From: Cydia pomonella
Lineage: Eukaryota; Arthropoda; Insecta; Lepidoptera; Tortricidae
Assembly (NCBI RefSeq): GCF_033807575.1
Contig: NC_084725.1
Location: forward strand, 5,305,001-5,369,000
Direction of reading: 5' to 3'
DNA length: 64,000 bases
Part shown: one piece after another, positions 43,113-54,366 of the stretch
Layout: each line of letters begins with the position of its first letter
Numbering within the stretch: position 1 is the stretch's first letter
Notes under the pieces: generated by a model
Databases searched by the model: none
The model's input: only the letters and a program-made list of their open reading frames with translations
Told to the model about the DNA's origin: nothing
Position numbers and translations under genes: made by a program

Positions 43113-45339
43113 AATGGGTTAAACAGACACGATTCATTATTTATGTGCGTATTTTACAGCAGTATTGATATATGGGATAAAAACGGAACAGGTAAAAATA
43201 CGGGACGTGATTCTTCAATACGGTGAGAGTCCCGTACATACGGGACGCATGGCAACCCTACTTATGCGTAATCGTATAATAATTTGCTAATCTTAGCTCA
43301 TATTAAATCGCGAATTTATTGTATTACCTTTATTTAACGACGTTTCTACACAGGTTTCTAATCATGGCAATGACCTCAATAGAAAAATAAAAAGTTTATG
43401 TGCAATAAAGTGCATACATACAAAAGAAAATATGTAGGTAAATTTATTTTTACATTATTTAAAATTTACTTTATTTCCATCGTACCTAAATAACATAATG
43501 AAGAAAAAATTAAATAAACAGTAGAGTTAGAGCATTTTCACTATCCTCATGATATGACCTCAAATAAATAAATATATAAAAGTGCCCTTTTCATTTTTAT
43601 TTCTTCATTTAATAAATGATAATTGGTCAGAAGAAAACACTCTTCTGACCAATAATTCTCAAATAATTTAATTTTAAATTTTTTCTTCTTTTTTTTCTTC
43701 TTCTTTCTTTATTTTTCTTCATTCTTTCTCCAATCCTTCTTTCCTTCCTCCTTTTATAAAAATAATAATCTCAATTCGGTTCCGTTACGTCCGACCCATG
43801 AAAGTCCGAGTTTTTTTTTTATATAGTAAAAAATCTGCTAAATAACGCATGGATTTAAGGGCCCGATATACTCACCTGACACCCCAATATTTCATAATTA
43901 ACGAGCAATCGGCAGCTCGGTACCCCATGATAACGACCCTTAAATATGTATGAGGCCATTCAAAGGGACACTTGGGTGACTTTGTTCTTTCAATGGCCCT
44001 GGGGGCGTGTTCGGAAAACTAATATATGACATTGGTTTGATACGAATTACTAATGGTCACGCCAGGTAAAAATAATACCAAGAGCGAAAGAAATGATTGT
44101 ATCTATATTCGTCGGCTGAGAATACGTTTGTGCTATATCCATTTTTGAGCAAAATCGTTTTTTAATGATTGACTGAGTTTTATAAAATAACAATAGCTAT
44201 AATTAGCTTTTGAATACTGGGTCCAAAAACTATGAAAAAAATTATGCAAGTACCTAAAGCTTAGCTTTAAATGCAAACTATAGCGGACATGATCGGTTGA
44301 GCTGTTTTTGAGTTTTACACATAATCTTCCATCGTTAGTAAAAGTGCTGCACACTAAGTTTTTTTTTATGTAATCGAACAAACATCAATATTAATTATAA
44401 ATACAAAATACTAAAAATAGCTATCTAAAAACTAGTACATATATGTGTGTAAGTAACCTAATATGCGCCTCTAAGTAAGTTTGCAGCACTTTTACTATCG
44501 ATGGCAGATTTTTTTTTGGGACAAGTATACACAGGATACCATCTAATAGCTCCCGTTTAAGGCAGCCTATGGTCTATAGTGACAAGAGGGTAATTACAGA
44601 ACCCGACCCTGAGCATAGCCCGACATGCTATTAGCCGGTTCTTTTATATCACATTGGTTAGGTTAGTATACTATACCTGTATTGTCGGTCACTTAATAAT
44701 TTGTTTTCAAATTAATCACCTTGCATTATTTGTGATTGTTACGCAAATGCAGACATTGAGATTGATATCAAAATAATATTAAATTAATAATTAATATTAA
44801 AAATCTGAATATGCCACTTAGCCGCCCTAACTTGGCGACTTTCTGCCCTTCTACTCTCTAAGTACTTTAAAAGTTGAATTTCATTAACCCGTATATACCT
44901 TTTTAGCCCAAGGGGCTAAGTAAATAGTTAAGGGCACAGAAGAAGGCTTCGAAGTTTTGATTAAATTACTTTTTACATTTAATCTATGTTTAGCATACCT
45001 TTTGCTTAGAGCTAAATTAGGTTTAGGACCTAGCTGGAACTTATTTATACTGCAATTAAAGCTCTTTGTGGCGTATAAAGGGACAGTTTCAAAAACATAC
45101 ACAGGTGAATCGACTTACGACTACCTGGCGACTTACTGGTTACGACTGTCTGGCTTTGAAAAAAATCTTAGTTTTAATAATATAATACGTACAATGGAAC
45201 GTATACGTACAGTACTTTTAATTAAATGTTGGATTTTTATTATACGAACCGCGTCTTATGTGGTATGGGATGTAATGAGAAGGCCTGAAGAGCATGTGAC
45301 AAGTCCTTAACATATGTACCGGTCCGAGGAATCACGGCA
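43113..45339. other. Non-coding, low complexity, no gene recognised
   Basis: A hairpin (13-bp arms ATTGGTCAGAAGA, 6-base loop) lies near 43623-43655. A pyrimidine-rich CTT/CTTT tract spans 43678-43758. The 117-codon frame at 44957-45310 is AT-rich with a non-ATG start and no domain. Confidence 0.4.
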
Positions 45340-45485
45340 GAGCCCCCTTGACTTGGATTTCCGTCATCCACAGTGACCTGAAGACAGCCCAAGTAAATGA
45401 GTCGACGACCCGGAACCGACGTGTCTGGTGACTAAGGACGAGGAGAGCCGACCCCAAGTGAAATGGGATAAGGCTAGGCAGAGAA
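45340..45485 (+). repeat. Interspersed repeat family Z, copy 2
   Basis: Contains GACTAAGGACGAGGAGAGCC and AAATGGGATAAGGC. A reverse fragment of the same family is nested at about 8742-8835. Confidence 0.5.
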
Positions 45486-45877
45486 AAAGAGTTGGATTAC
45501 TTGATGCAAAATATGTACCTACATATATCCGTTTTCCTGAGTTCGTGTTTTTTTTTTGTCAATACTAATTAAAACGAATAGGTACAAAAACCTATTTACA
45601 GTTATGGTGCGCCTACACTGGCAGTTATATAATGCTCCCAGCATTATTAATCAATAATTTATAATCGCTATTTGCGAAACGCGTGGTAGTTGAACGAAAA
45701 GCGACTAATAGCGTTCCACGGGGCAAAAAATGTTTGAAAATAACTTTCGTGGGCTAAGTATCTGCCTGCCGAAAAGGTTACTTATTGAATTCTACGTGGA
45801 AGAAGTCGTGAACAAAGACTTGTAAGGAAACATAGTTACAGACTACAGTGTTTGACGTCATATGTGTTTTGTTACAG

Positions 45878-45979
45878 GCGGACGCCAGTACCGCGTTCCT
45901 GAGGGCCGCCCGCGCCGGCCAGATCGAGAAGATCATAAGCCTCCTGGAGCAGGGGGTCGACATCAACGTTAGCAATGCT
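45878..45979 (+). CDS. Ankyrin, exon encoding the first ankyrin repeat
   Basis: A 34-codon exon between a TTACAG acceptor and a GTGAGT donor, phase 0 at both ends. It encodes DASTAFLRAARAG and then GVDINVSNA, the conserved start of the ankyrin-repeat region of ankyrins. These are adaptors that link membrane proteins to the spectrin skeleton. The next exon continues the second repeat without a gap (NA joined to NGLNAIHLAS). The 5' exon with the start codon was not found, so this piece is partial. GC content is much higher than the surroundings. An Ank2-type gene is the likeliest match, but the paralogue cannot be settled from four exons. Confidence 0.9.
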
Positions 45980-46027
45980 GTGAGTAACCTTTACCACTAC
46001 TATATGTCATTTAAATGTGACAATCAC
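45980..46027 (+). other. Start of the 13.1-kb ankyrin intron
   Basis: The intron spans 45980-59076 (GTGAGT ... CCACAG). It hosts SINEs, a foldback-type element, the nested secreted-protein gene and hairpin MITEs. Confidence 0.8.
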
Positions 46028-46465
46028 TCTGGCCCTGCCTATGAAGCCGATGGTTCCGGGTTTCAATCCCGGTAAGGATATTTGTTCCTGAGTCTTGGGT
46101 GGGATATCAGTTCTATGTGGCGTGCTCCCATGTAAGTTCACCTCAAAGTTTGGTTCTATTGCTACCACCTTACTACGAAGTAACGAAGTACTTTAACAAG
46201 TATAAAGTTGAACACTTCATGAATTTTTCAGAACATGATTCTAAATCTAATAATCGCGGACAAACATACATATCTACATGCGTTCATACAAACATACGGG
46301 TCGAACTGAGAACCTTTTTTTTCCTAATTCGCGGGCGAAGCCGCGGGCAAAAGCTAGTCGATATATATGTATGTATATTCGTTACCTAGTACCCATAGTA
46401 CAAGCTTTGCTCAGTTTGGGGCTAGGTCCACCTGTTTAAGATTGTCCCCAAATATTTATTTAATA
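46028..46465 (+). repeat. tRNA-derived SINE family D, split by another insertion
   Basis: The head (CCTGCCTATGAAGCCGATGG, B-box-like GGGTTTCAATCCC) lies at 46028-46103. The tail (ACCCATAGTACAAGCTTTGC, GTTTGGGGCTAGG) lies at 46387-46465. Between them is about 280 bp ending in GGGCGAAGCCGCGGGCAAAA, a block typical of another short repeat. It starts 48 bp after the ankyrin donor site. Confidence 0.6.
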
Positions 46466-46979
46466 AGTTTTAATTTTACATTTATTTTTTAATATTATTT
46501 GTACTAATATTATGTAAGTTGACATTGACATGTAATTACCTATTGCCAATAATAAATGAGTATGAGTATGAGATTAGTATGAGAAAAGAAATAATGACTT
46601 AGTCCAGTGGCCGAGGCCGGAATCGAACCATTCTGTCTTTTTTCTATCAGATAGCCAGCACAAAGCGTCTATCACAGACAATTGATTTGAGGGTAGATGA
46701 TGTGTTAATTAAGTTAAGTTCAAGCAAGTTACAATATGTAAAGTAAGGAGTAAATACCTATACTTATACATACCTAACATATAAAAAGTATTGATTGTCG
46801 GCAAATCAGCAAACTATTTTTATGACCAAGTTGTTCGCGGGCGATAATTCGTAAAGTAGTTAAGGGAGATGTACAATGAAACCTCGTGAACGTCAGCTAT
46901 CGCTGTTGGCGGGTTGAGGAACGGTAGTTACCTAAACGCGAAGAAAGATACAATTATATATATATAATTATATATTGAT
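46466..46979. other. Intronic, no feature recognised
   Basis: AT-rich, with a short AT palindrome at about 46950-46975. Confidence 0.4.
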
Positions 46980-47130
46980 GGCGAACGACCTAGAGGCATT
47001 AGCCCAATAAAGTTGGGCAGATCAAGTCCGTTCTACCCTAAACACCCAACCGCACGTCGCGCTTCACAATACCAAAAACACCACCGTCAAAGAGAAGCAG
47101 ATTCCACGCAGATTTCTCGACCCTCAGCAA
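46980..47130 (+). pseudogene. Possible LINE C-terminal remnant
   Basis: One frame reads GERPRGISPIK and, after a one-base shift, ADQVRSSLN. This resembles the RPRGRPPxKWxDQ motif near the end of many LINE pol proteins. Short and frameshifted. Confidence 0.35.
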
Positions 47131-47765
47131 TGATGAACACAACGCGAGGAGGTCAAACTAAACCTAAAAGTCGAATTTACCTGTTTTCAGCAGCAAAAAA
47201 TAACAGTATTTATTTGCGGACTTAATTCGCGCAAGCGGCAGGATGGCGGAGCTGATGCCGACTTCCCTCACGTTATGATGACGGAGCACGCAACGCTAAA
47301 ACGATTAATATGTGCGCTGACGAACGCCATTTGTAGCTTGTGTTCAGCTGTTCATAGAAAATACTTTTTTCATTTTAATTTTGCTATACCTACATATTGT
47401 GTACATTGAATACGAGCGAATATTTAAACGGTGGTTACCATAGGACCTAAAAGTATACTGAGATAAATTTTACTTAGAAATGCAATGAAAATATTAACCA
47501 TACAAAATAATTCGGCCCGAAATGTAAAGCAACACACACGTTACGAGATGCGAGCTTATTAAAGTAAATGTTAACGCTTGTTAGCAGTTACTATAAAAAG
47601 CTCGTATCTTGTAATGTCATGTCATGTCTCCTAATGTTTATGCTCGGTCAAGTAGGTATTCCTACATTTTTAATGTTAACTTCTAAACTTAGTAGGCGAT
47701 GGCTTACAAAATACACATTTGTTTCATATTTCATTCAAATCTACCTACCTAACAGTATTCGGGAT
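47131..47765. other. Intronic, no feature recognised
   Basis: No exon or repeat was identified. Confidence 0.4.
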
Positions 47766-48160
47766 AAATGGTTGTGACATCCGGACAGATAGACGGACGG
47801 ACAGATTTTATGACGAAATTATAAGAATTCCTTTTGCCATTTTGGCTACGCTTTTTTTTACTACGTCGGTGACAAACAAGCATACGGCCCGCCTAACGGT
47901 AAGCAGTCTCCGTAGCCTATGTACGCCTGCAACTCCGGAGTTACATGCGCGTTGCCGACCCTAACACTCCGCACCTACGTTGAGCTCTGGCAACCTTACT
48001 CACCGGTAGGAACACAACACTATGAGTAGCGTCTAGTGTTATTTGGCTGCGGTTTTCTGTAAGGTGTAGGTACTTCCCCAGTTCGGCTCTGCTCTAGATC
48101 TGGAATGACATCCGCTGTGCTACCACACAAAGCATGATGATATTCACAGTGCCCGTACCT
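47766..48160. repeat. SINE C fragment (minus) followed by SINE A copy 6 (plus)
   Basis: 47766-47850 is inverted family C ending CATTTTGGCTACG. Family A begins at once at 47852 (ACTACGTCGGTGACAAAC) and runs to GCCCGTACC, including the GGTAGGAACACAACACTATG block. Confidence 0.65.
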
Positions 48161-48447
48161 TTTGATCTTAATTTAAGGACATACGAACTCCGCGACTACT
48201 ACGAATATAACAAAGTAAAGATACATGTCGCTTGCATAAACTGTCGTGACATGAAGGATCGAAACGTGATCAATTAAGTTGCTATAAAGGATATATTAAG
48301 GTACAGGTATAATAATAAAGTTAATTTATTGCTAATTAACACACATCTTGCAAACACTGCGCAAACACATGATGATCGCATGTTTGTATAATTTTATAAC
48401 CGCAATACATATACAATATCTAATCAAATCGATATGGTCAAGTCAGA
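48161..48447. other. Intronic, no feature recognised
   Basis: No exon or repeat was identified. Confidence 0.4.
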
Positions 48448-48459
48448 AACTATAATTAT

Positions 48460-48764
48460 CTTCTTCTTTCTCGCGTTGTCCCGGCATTTTGCCATAGCTC
48501 ATGGGAGTCTGGGGTCCGCTTGACAACTAATCCCAAGATTTCGCGTAGGCACTAGTTTTTACGAAAGCAACTGCCATTTGACCTTCCAACCCAGGGTAAA
48601 CTAGGCCTTGTTGGGATTAGTCCGGTTTCCTCGCGATGTTTTCTTTCTACGAAAAGCGACTGGTAAATATCAAATGATATTTGGTAAATAAGTTCCGAAA
48701 AACTCAGCCCGCGACCTCCGGATTGCAAGTCGCACGCTCCTACCGCTAGGCCACCAGCGCTTTT
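48460..48764 (-). repeat. SINE family E with 12-bp target duplication
   Basis: Flanked by exact AACTATAATTAT at 48448-48459 and 48765-48776. On the minus strand the head TGGCCTAGCGGTAGG is a pol III A box. The expected B box after CCGGAGGTCGCGGG is deleted, so this copy should not be transcribed from its own promoter. Confidence 0.8.
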
Positions 48765-48776
48765 AACTATAATTAT

Positions 48777-49610
48777 ATCATATATCATACATATCGTTGT
48801 TCCACAAAATCATAGCATTTGAAAGTTGAAGAGGAATGGTCACAAATATTTTGTAAGATACACAAAAGGAGTATTCCATGAAATTATCTACCGTTGTCTC
48901 GTACATACGCGAATTTTGTGAAGATTTGCAGGTACAAGAGTTTCCTTTTTTGTGGCTAAAAGTCAAAAATAAGCACAGAAATATAATCGCGTGCTTTAAA
49001 CGCCGGAAAAAAGTCGCAACACAGAAAATAAAATTCGTCTATATGGGACAGTGCGTGGAATGCTCCAAAAAGTCCTTTTTTTATAGAAAGATAGGTATAG
49101 AAATGAGCAGACAAATCGCCTAATGGTAAGCAATAACCAGAGAGCTTGTGGGGTGTTGCCTTTCAGATAGGAGTATACGCTCTTTTCTTGAAGGTTTGAA
49201 AGTCAAACCTATCGGTCCAGAAATATCGCGAGCGACAGTTCATTCTACAGTTTAGCTGTGCAAGACGAGTTAATGGAGAACCGCACTGTTTATTAAATTG
49301 ATTAATTGAAAATCTAACTAACAAATAAAAGAGTAGGTTTAATACAGAAGTAAGAAAATGACAATTACTAGAAACGTCTTCGTTTCAAAAATTATAAAAC
49401 TAGCCTGTCATGAAATACTTGATAGGTATGTCCTAACTCTAATTATCTATGTTATATAATGGTAGTTTAATTTATCGCCTCATTCTTTACAACTGAGAGC
49501 AATCAATTTGTTCAGTTACATTCCGCAATCACATTGCCGACGACTTAATATTAACCGCACTTAAAACAATGGAAGTACGTTCTATGATGAGATCACACAA
49601 TTGCAGGTTT
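48777..49610. other. Intronic, no gene recognised
   Basis: A 50-base piece near 49113-49160 (CGCCTAATGGTAAGCA) is a SINE A fragment. Nothing else was identified. Confidence 0.35.
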
Positions 49611-49825
49611 TTTAGGGTTCCGTACCAGAAGGGAGATACGCGAAACCTCATTATTAAGGTTCTGCTGTCTGTCACAGTGCTGTGGGTACTCGTAGCTCAA
49701 CAACCGTAATAGATAGACCACTGAAATTTTGAGGTTTGTCCCCGAAAAATGACAACCGGAACCTTATTACTAAACCTCTGGTGTCTGTCTGTCGCAGGGC
49801 TGTATTTTAAAAACCGTAATATTCT
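49611..49825 (+). repeat. SINE family B copy 3, left part
   Basis: Begins TTTAGGGTTCCGTACCAGAA and includes a degenerate internal repeat of CCTTATTACTAAACCTC. The matching 3' end (GAGTCTGACTCGCACTCGGC) is at 51741-51775, beyond the foldback element. Confidence 0.55.
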
Positions 49826-49977
49826 CATCACTGCCCTTGCAACAAAAAATCAAAAACAAAATTATGATTCACACGAGGAAAGTATTGTAATGTTTTGTTT
49901 TTGTGTCTCTAAACGGTTAACATACAAACCTCAAACTGAGTGTGATAATACTGATAATAAAGAAAAATAAACTGCAT

Positions 49978-51655
49978 TTAAAAACGAATTAATCGACATT
50001 CATGCCAATATCATTTCTTCCTATTCGCAATTCTACACAGTCTAAATTCCTCACAGTAAGTATTTAACCACATTCGCTACTGTGCACAGTCATTATTTGT
50101 GTACAGTAGCGATTCAGCCTTTTCGCAATTCTGCACAATCTGAATTCTACACAACGGCATTTCACCACAGTCGCTACTGTGCACAGTCATTATTTGTGCA
50201 CATTAGCGATTCAGCCTTTTCGCAATTCTGCACAATCTGAATTCTACACAACGGCATTTCACCACAGTCGCTACTGTGCACAGTCATTATTTGTGCACAT
50301 TAGCGATTCTCCCTGTTCGCAATCTCGCACAATCTTAATTCTACGCAATATCATTTAATCGCATTAATAGTTTATTTTTTCGTTTTTAGTCGATATATTT
50401 AGTCAACTGTAATTTTTTGGGTTTGATGGTACCTCAAAAGTTTAAATATAGTCAAGTACAAGTCAGACTCGTGCATGAAGGGTTCCATACCACTAGAAAG
50501 TGGTCAAGAGCATGTCGGGTCATGCTTAGTTGTAGGGTTCCGTGGTTTTCCGACAGTCATAGTAAGTGATTCCGATTTAAAGTGAACTATTTGATATATG
50601 CTATTGAGATTACATACTAAAAAAATCCTACGTTATGACGGGTATCATATTACAAATTATTTTCTGACCTAAAAACCTTCCTAATACCTCACACGTCAAG
50701 GTTTTTATGGAATAAAACCCTATAACATATTACCCTAAAATCATTTGCCACTTTTTATTTTACCACTTCCGCACGTTTAATATACAAGGTGTTACAAACT
50801 GTCAAAAAGTGATAAAGATAGACAGTCGCGTGCATCCTTAAGTGCAACCTTAAGTGGGTCACAAATTTATGCACGCGACCGTACCTACTGAACCACTTTC
50901 ACTATGGGACCAACCCCGTAAATGTCAAAAAAATATCGACCTCACACAAAACATCGATATTCGATCGATCAAAATGTATTTCAACGGCTATAAGTCTTGG
51001 TTGGTTGGTTGGTTAATTTCGTGGTTGGTCCCATAGTGGAAATTGTTTAGTACGTCCATCATCTATATATTTTTTGGCAGTTTGTATCATGAATAAAATA
51101 ACACCTAGGTACTATACCGGGTGTCTCATTTCAATTGGTCAGTAAGAGAAACTTTTCACTTATATTTTTCAGTAGTCACACTACTATGTTTTCTAATCTA
51201 CTTTCAGTACCTATGGGAAAGTCTGAAATTTAAAAAAAAAAACATACGAAGACCTGTGCACAGTAGCGACTGTGGTGAAATGCAGTTGTGTAGAATTCAG
51301 ATTGTGCAGAATTGCGAAAAGGTTGAATCGCTAATGTGCACAAATAATGACTGTGCACAGCAGCGACTGTGGTGAAATGCCGTTGTGTAGAATTCAGATT
51401 GTGCAGAATTGCGAACAGGGAGAATCGCTAATGTGCACAAATAATGACTGTGCACAGTAGCGACTGTGGTGAAATGCCGTTGTGTAGAATTCAGATTGTG
51501 CAGAATTGCGAAAAGGCTGAATCGCTACTGTACACAAATAATAACTGTGCACAATAACGAATGTGGTTGAATACTTACTGTGAGGAATTCAGACTGTGTA
51601 GAATTGCGAATAGGAAGAAATGATATTGGCATGAATGTCGATTAATTCTTAAAAA
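49978..51655. mobile_element. Foldback-type element with tandem-repeat arms
   Basis: Left arm (about 49980-50365) and right arm (about 51255-51655) are inverted copies. Each contains about three to four head-to-tail units of 97 bp with TGTGCACAGTCATTATTTGT and CAATTCTGCACAATCTGAAT in the left-arm sense. The outermost arm segment (AATTAATCGAC, CATTCATGCCAATATCATTT) also pairs. The 890-bp centre has no transposase. Long inverted termini built of tandem repeats are the hallmark of FB/Galileo-like elements in flies. Kinship with those is inferred from structure only. Confidence 0.7.
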
Positions 51656-51740
51656 CAAACAACAAAGATAGGTCAAACTTGAATCGTAAATTAAGGAAAA
51701 AATCTAACAGTAATCTGTGATGGTAAATACCGAACCTTCC

Positions 51741-51775
51741 GGACACGAGTCTGACTCGCACTCGGCCGGTTTTTG
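51741..51775 (+). repeat. SINE family B copy 3, right end
   Basis: GGACACGAGTCTGACTCGCA, then CTCGGCCGGTTTTTG: the conserved 3' end of the family, displaced from the left part by the foldback element. Confidence 0.6.
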
Positions 51776-51937
51776 CAAATATACGACGTTGTTCCAAGAA
51801 GTAAACTAGTGATGACGGAAGACAAGGATAGACAATCAATATGCTAAGATTATTGCAGTCATTACTTTATTTGAAATGTTATCACGACGAGGACATGATG
51901 TGCCAGTACTAATAAACCACAGAGGTCAAGACGTCTC

Positions 51938-51968
51938 TATTTAAGCAAGTACTAGTTGATTTTGCAGT
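51938..51968 (+). promoter_or_regulatory. Core promoter of the nested secreted-protein gene
   Basis: A TATTTAA box at 51938-51944 lies 28 bases before a CAGT initiator-like site (51965-51968), a standard arthropod TATA-to-start spacing. A GATA-type TTATC lies at about 51879-51883. Confidence 0.55.
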
Positions 51969-51996
51969 ATAGTTGCATCTAGTGTTGCTTGGAAAA

Positions 51997-52488
51997 ATGA
52001 AGATTTTATTTGCGTTGTGTTGTTTTGTATTAACGCATAAAGCAGTGGAAGGCGGAATAATTCAGGACATATTTGAAAAAGCTAAGGAACGAGCTGTGAT
52101 AGTGCATGAAGGTGTAAAGCATATATGGTCAGTTGAAAAAATTGAAAGTGATTACAAAAAAGAGAATCCAGAAAATGGAGGCCAATGGACTAGTACTGTA
52201 GCTTATCCAGCAGAAGAAAATATAAATAAAAACAGGGAAGCCCAAGGAGTAATACAAGAAAATATAAATGAAAACAGAGAAGACCTACGAGTAACACAAG
52301 AAATCCCGAATGAATATGAAAATAATTATAAGAGTGCAACTAAATCTATTGGGACTGCAGTAAAAGATAATAAGGGGAATTTCTATGAAATAACTACTGA
52401 ACAGGAAAGTCGAGCAAATTTCGTAGGAGGATGTCAAACTGGACACAGACGTACAGCTGATGGCAGATGCAAGCTTGTTGCTAGTTGA
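51997..52488 (+). CDS. Small secreted protein with C-terminal two-cysteine motif
   Basis: A single-exon frame of 163 residues. The ATG at 51997 has a good context (AAAAATGA) and is the first residue of a clear signal peptide (MKILFALCCFVLTHKAVEG). An in-frame TTG eight codons upstream is not used in this call. The mature part is charged and mostly without cysteine. Two adjacent 14-residue repeats (ENINKNREAQGVIQ and ENINENREDLRVTQ) come from a 42-bp duplication at 52216-52299. The protein ends GGCQTGHRRTADGRCKLVAS, where the two cysteines could form one disulfide. This tail recalls short C-terminal motifs of lepidopteran haemolymph or immune-induced proteins such as Hdd11, but that is memory, not a search. 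It lies in an ankyrin intron on the same strand with its own promoter and poly(A) signal. Confidence 0.75.
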   Translation: MKILFALCCFVLTHKAVEGGIIQDIFEKAKERAVIVHEGVKHIWSVEKIESDYKKENPENGGQWTSTVAYPAEENINKNREAQGVIQENINENREDLRVTQEIPNEYENNYKSATKSIGTAVKDNKGNFYEITTEQESRANFVGGCQTGHRRTADGRCKLVAS

Positions 52489-52596
52489 CGAAATTTTAAA
52501 GCAATAGTGAAAAATTGTGCGAAATGGAGAACAGTGCAATGAACTTATCAACTCTCAAAAATTCTCAAAAATCACTGCGTTTTGTATGATGACATG

Positions 52597-52602
52597 AATA
52601 AA
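52597..52602 (+). terminator. Poly(A) signal of the nested gene
   Basis: AATAAA 109 bases after the stop codon, followed by a long T-rich stretch. Confidence 0.7.
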
Positions 52603-53755
52603 GTTTTTTTTTTTTAAATTTGACCGTTTTTGTGAGTAAATCTAATTATATATAGTTTCCGACATTTAAGTTCCAACATTTGACTGTTGTCTATTGAAGT
52701 TTGTAGTGATGAGGCTAAGACGTATTGTTTGTCAAATCTAGCGATTATAAACGACTTTATTTTACAATCGATTTTTGCATATTTGTATTGTTTCGTTTGT
52801 ATTATTAATTAACCTTCTTTTTCACATCGAATTCCATTTTATTGTCATTTTAATTTTGTTTTAAATGTATCGTTTATTATTATATAATCGATTTTTATCA
52901 ATTTACGGAAATGTCATATGAATCGAAACGACAGACTTGGCTACAAACAACACTGCTTTTAAGAAAAAAAGAAATAATAGGTAACTGTTTGCGTGATAAA
53001 TTATTATCGTAAAATATTCAATGACTATGACCTAAAATGTACATAATATAAGTTATGTTTAAGAGAAGCGAAATATTGTTTATAAGTACTTGACAAGGCC
53101 TAATATTATTACGGGATTTTATTTATAATTTCAATGAGTATAGGTTCAATGAGTGGGTATTTTGGACGTTGACATGTGTCAAATGTTGGAACTTAGATCT
53201 CACAAACTTCTAAATATGCCATTTTATATTAGCCATTTTCATTGTAAATAGTGACAGAAACAACGTAAAAAAGAAAAAAAAACAATGTTTTTATTTTTCA
53301 CGAGTTGAATCTCGTAATCTAAACAATCATGGTATTTTAGAGAGTTGTAGATATTTTTATTATTTTCTTCCAATATCCGATTCGATTTATACCCCAGAGG
53401 TTAAACATTATTTCTCTAGGGCAAAAAAGCTAGAGATACGTTATGTAGTTCTGAGTGGTTGTTTACGAATTAGTGTATCTATTCCATCAGAATTCTGAAT
53501 TGTGATTTCCCAAATGTATATTAATGAAATTGTTTGTCCTAAAAACAATAGAAGTTTACAAAACATATAAAAAATCCACACAATGGAAATTATGTTACGA
53601 ATCTAATGCAATAAAGTGAAATAAATAATGATACGTTGAATTTAGAGTCAGACCCAGATAAGTTGGTAGCGGTTTTGACAGCCTAGACAGTGCAAGTGTT
53701 ATTTTAAACGTCAAACATCTATAAAAATTATGACGTTTTTCGGCTACTTTTTTGA
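52603..53755. other. Intronic, no feature recognised
   Basis: Very AT-rich. No exon was identified. Confidence 0.4.
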
Positions 53756-54366
53756 TAATAAGATTTACATGTCACAATGTAATGAAACTCGTATACGAGT
53801 TCTCGCACCGTATAATAGTACATTACTATAGAGGCCGGGAAACGTAGGGTTGCAGGCCAAGTAGATATAGACGGCTGAGCGTAGCGAAGTCGAATAGAGA
53901 TACGCGGCCGGCAACCCCGTTTCTCGCCAAGAATTGTATACTGCTTTTCTCAAACTTGCAATTAAAATAAAAAATTGTAGTCAATTTGTTTTGTGGCGAA
54001 CTACTCGCCTTGCCACTCCACCAGCGGTGCCTTACACGCGTTAAGTCCGCGCGCCTGCAGGATGCGCCACCGCCGTTGCTTAGCAAACGAATATGCACAG
54101 CAAATCACCGTACTGAAAAATATTATTTGTTGATGTGCTGTGTCACAATTTGACGTTAAAAAACAAAAGAAGGATGTTTTGCAGTCCTAGGTGGGTAAGG
54201 CAGTATGAAATTCCTTTACATATCATCTTCACTCATCGCACCTGATATGTAGTATTTCCGGACCTAATTTGACGTAAGTCATGTCATCATTTCATAGCAA
54301 GTTTGAGAAAATAAGATTTAGATGTCGCAATGTAATGAAACTCGCATACGAGTTCTCGCACCGTGT
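53756..54366. repeat. Direct repeat pair flanking a GC-richer block
   Basis: AATAAGATTTACATGTC, then TGTAATGAAACTC and GAGTTCTCGCACCGT, occur at 53756-53812 and again at 54309-54366. CTCAAACTTGC (about 53950) and GCAAGTTTGAG (about 54297) are inverted to each other. It may be a composite repeat or an element with subterminal duplications. Confidence 0.5.

Noticed and set aside
44957..45310. 117-codon open frame
   Set aside because: TTG start, AT-driven composition (Leu/Ile/Lys/Phe), no domain, signal peptide or promoter.
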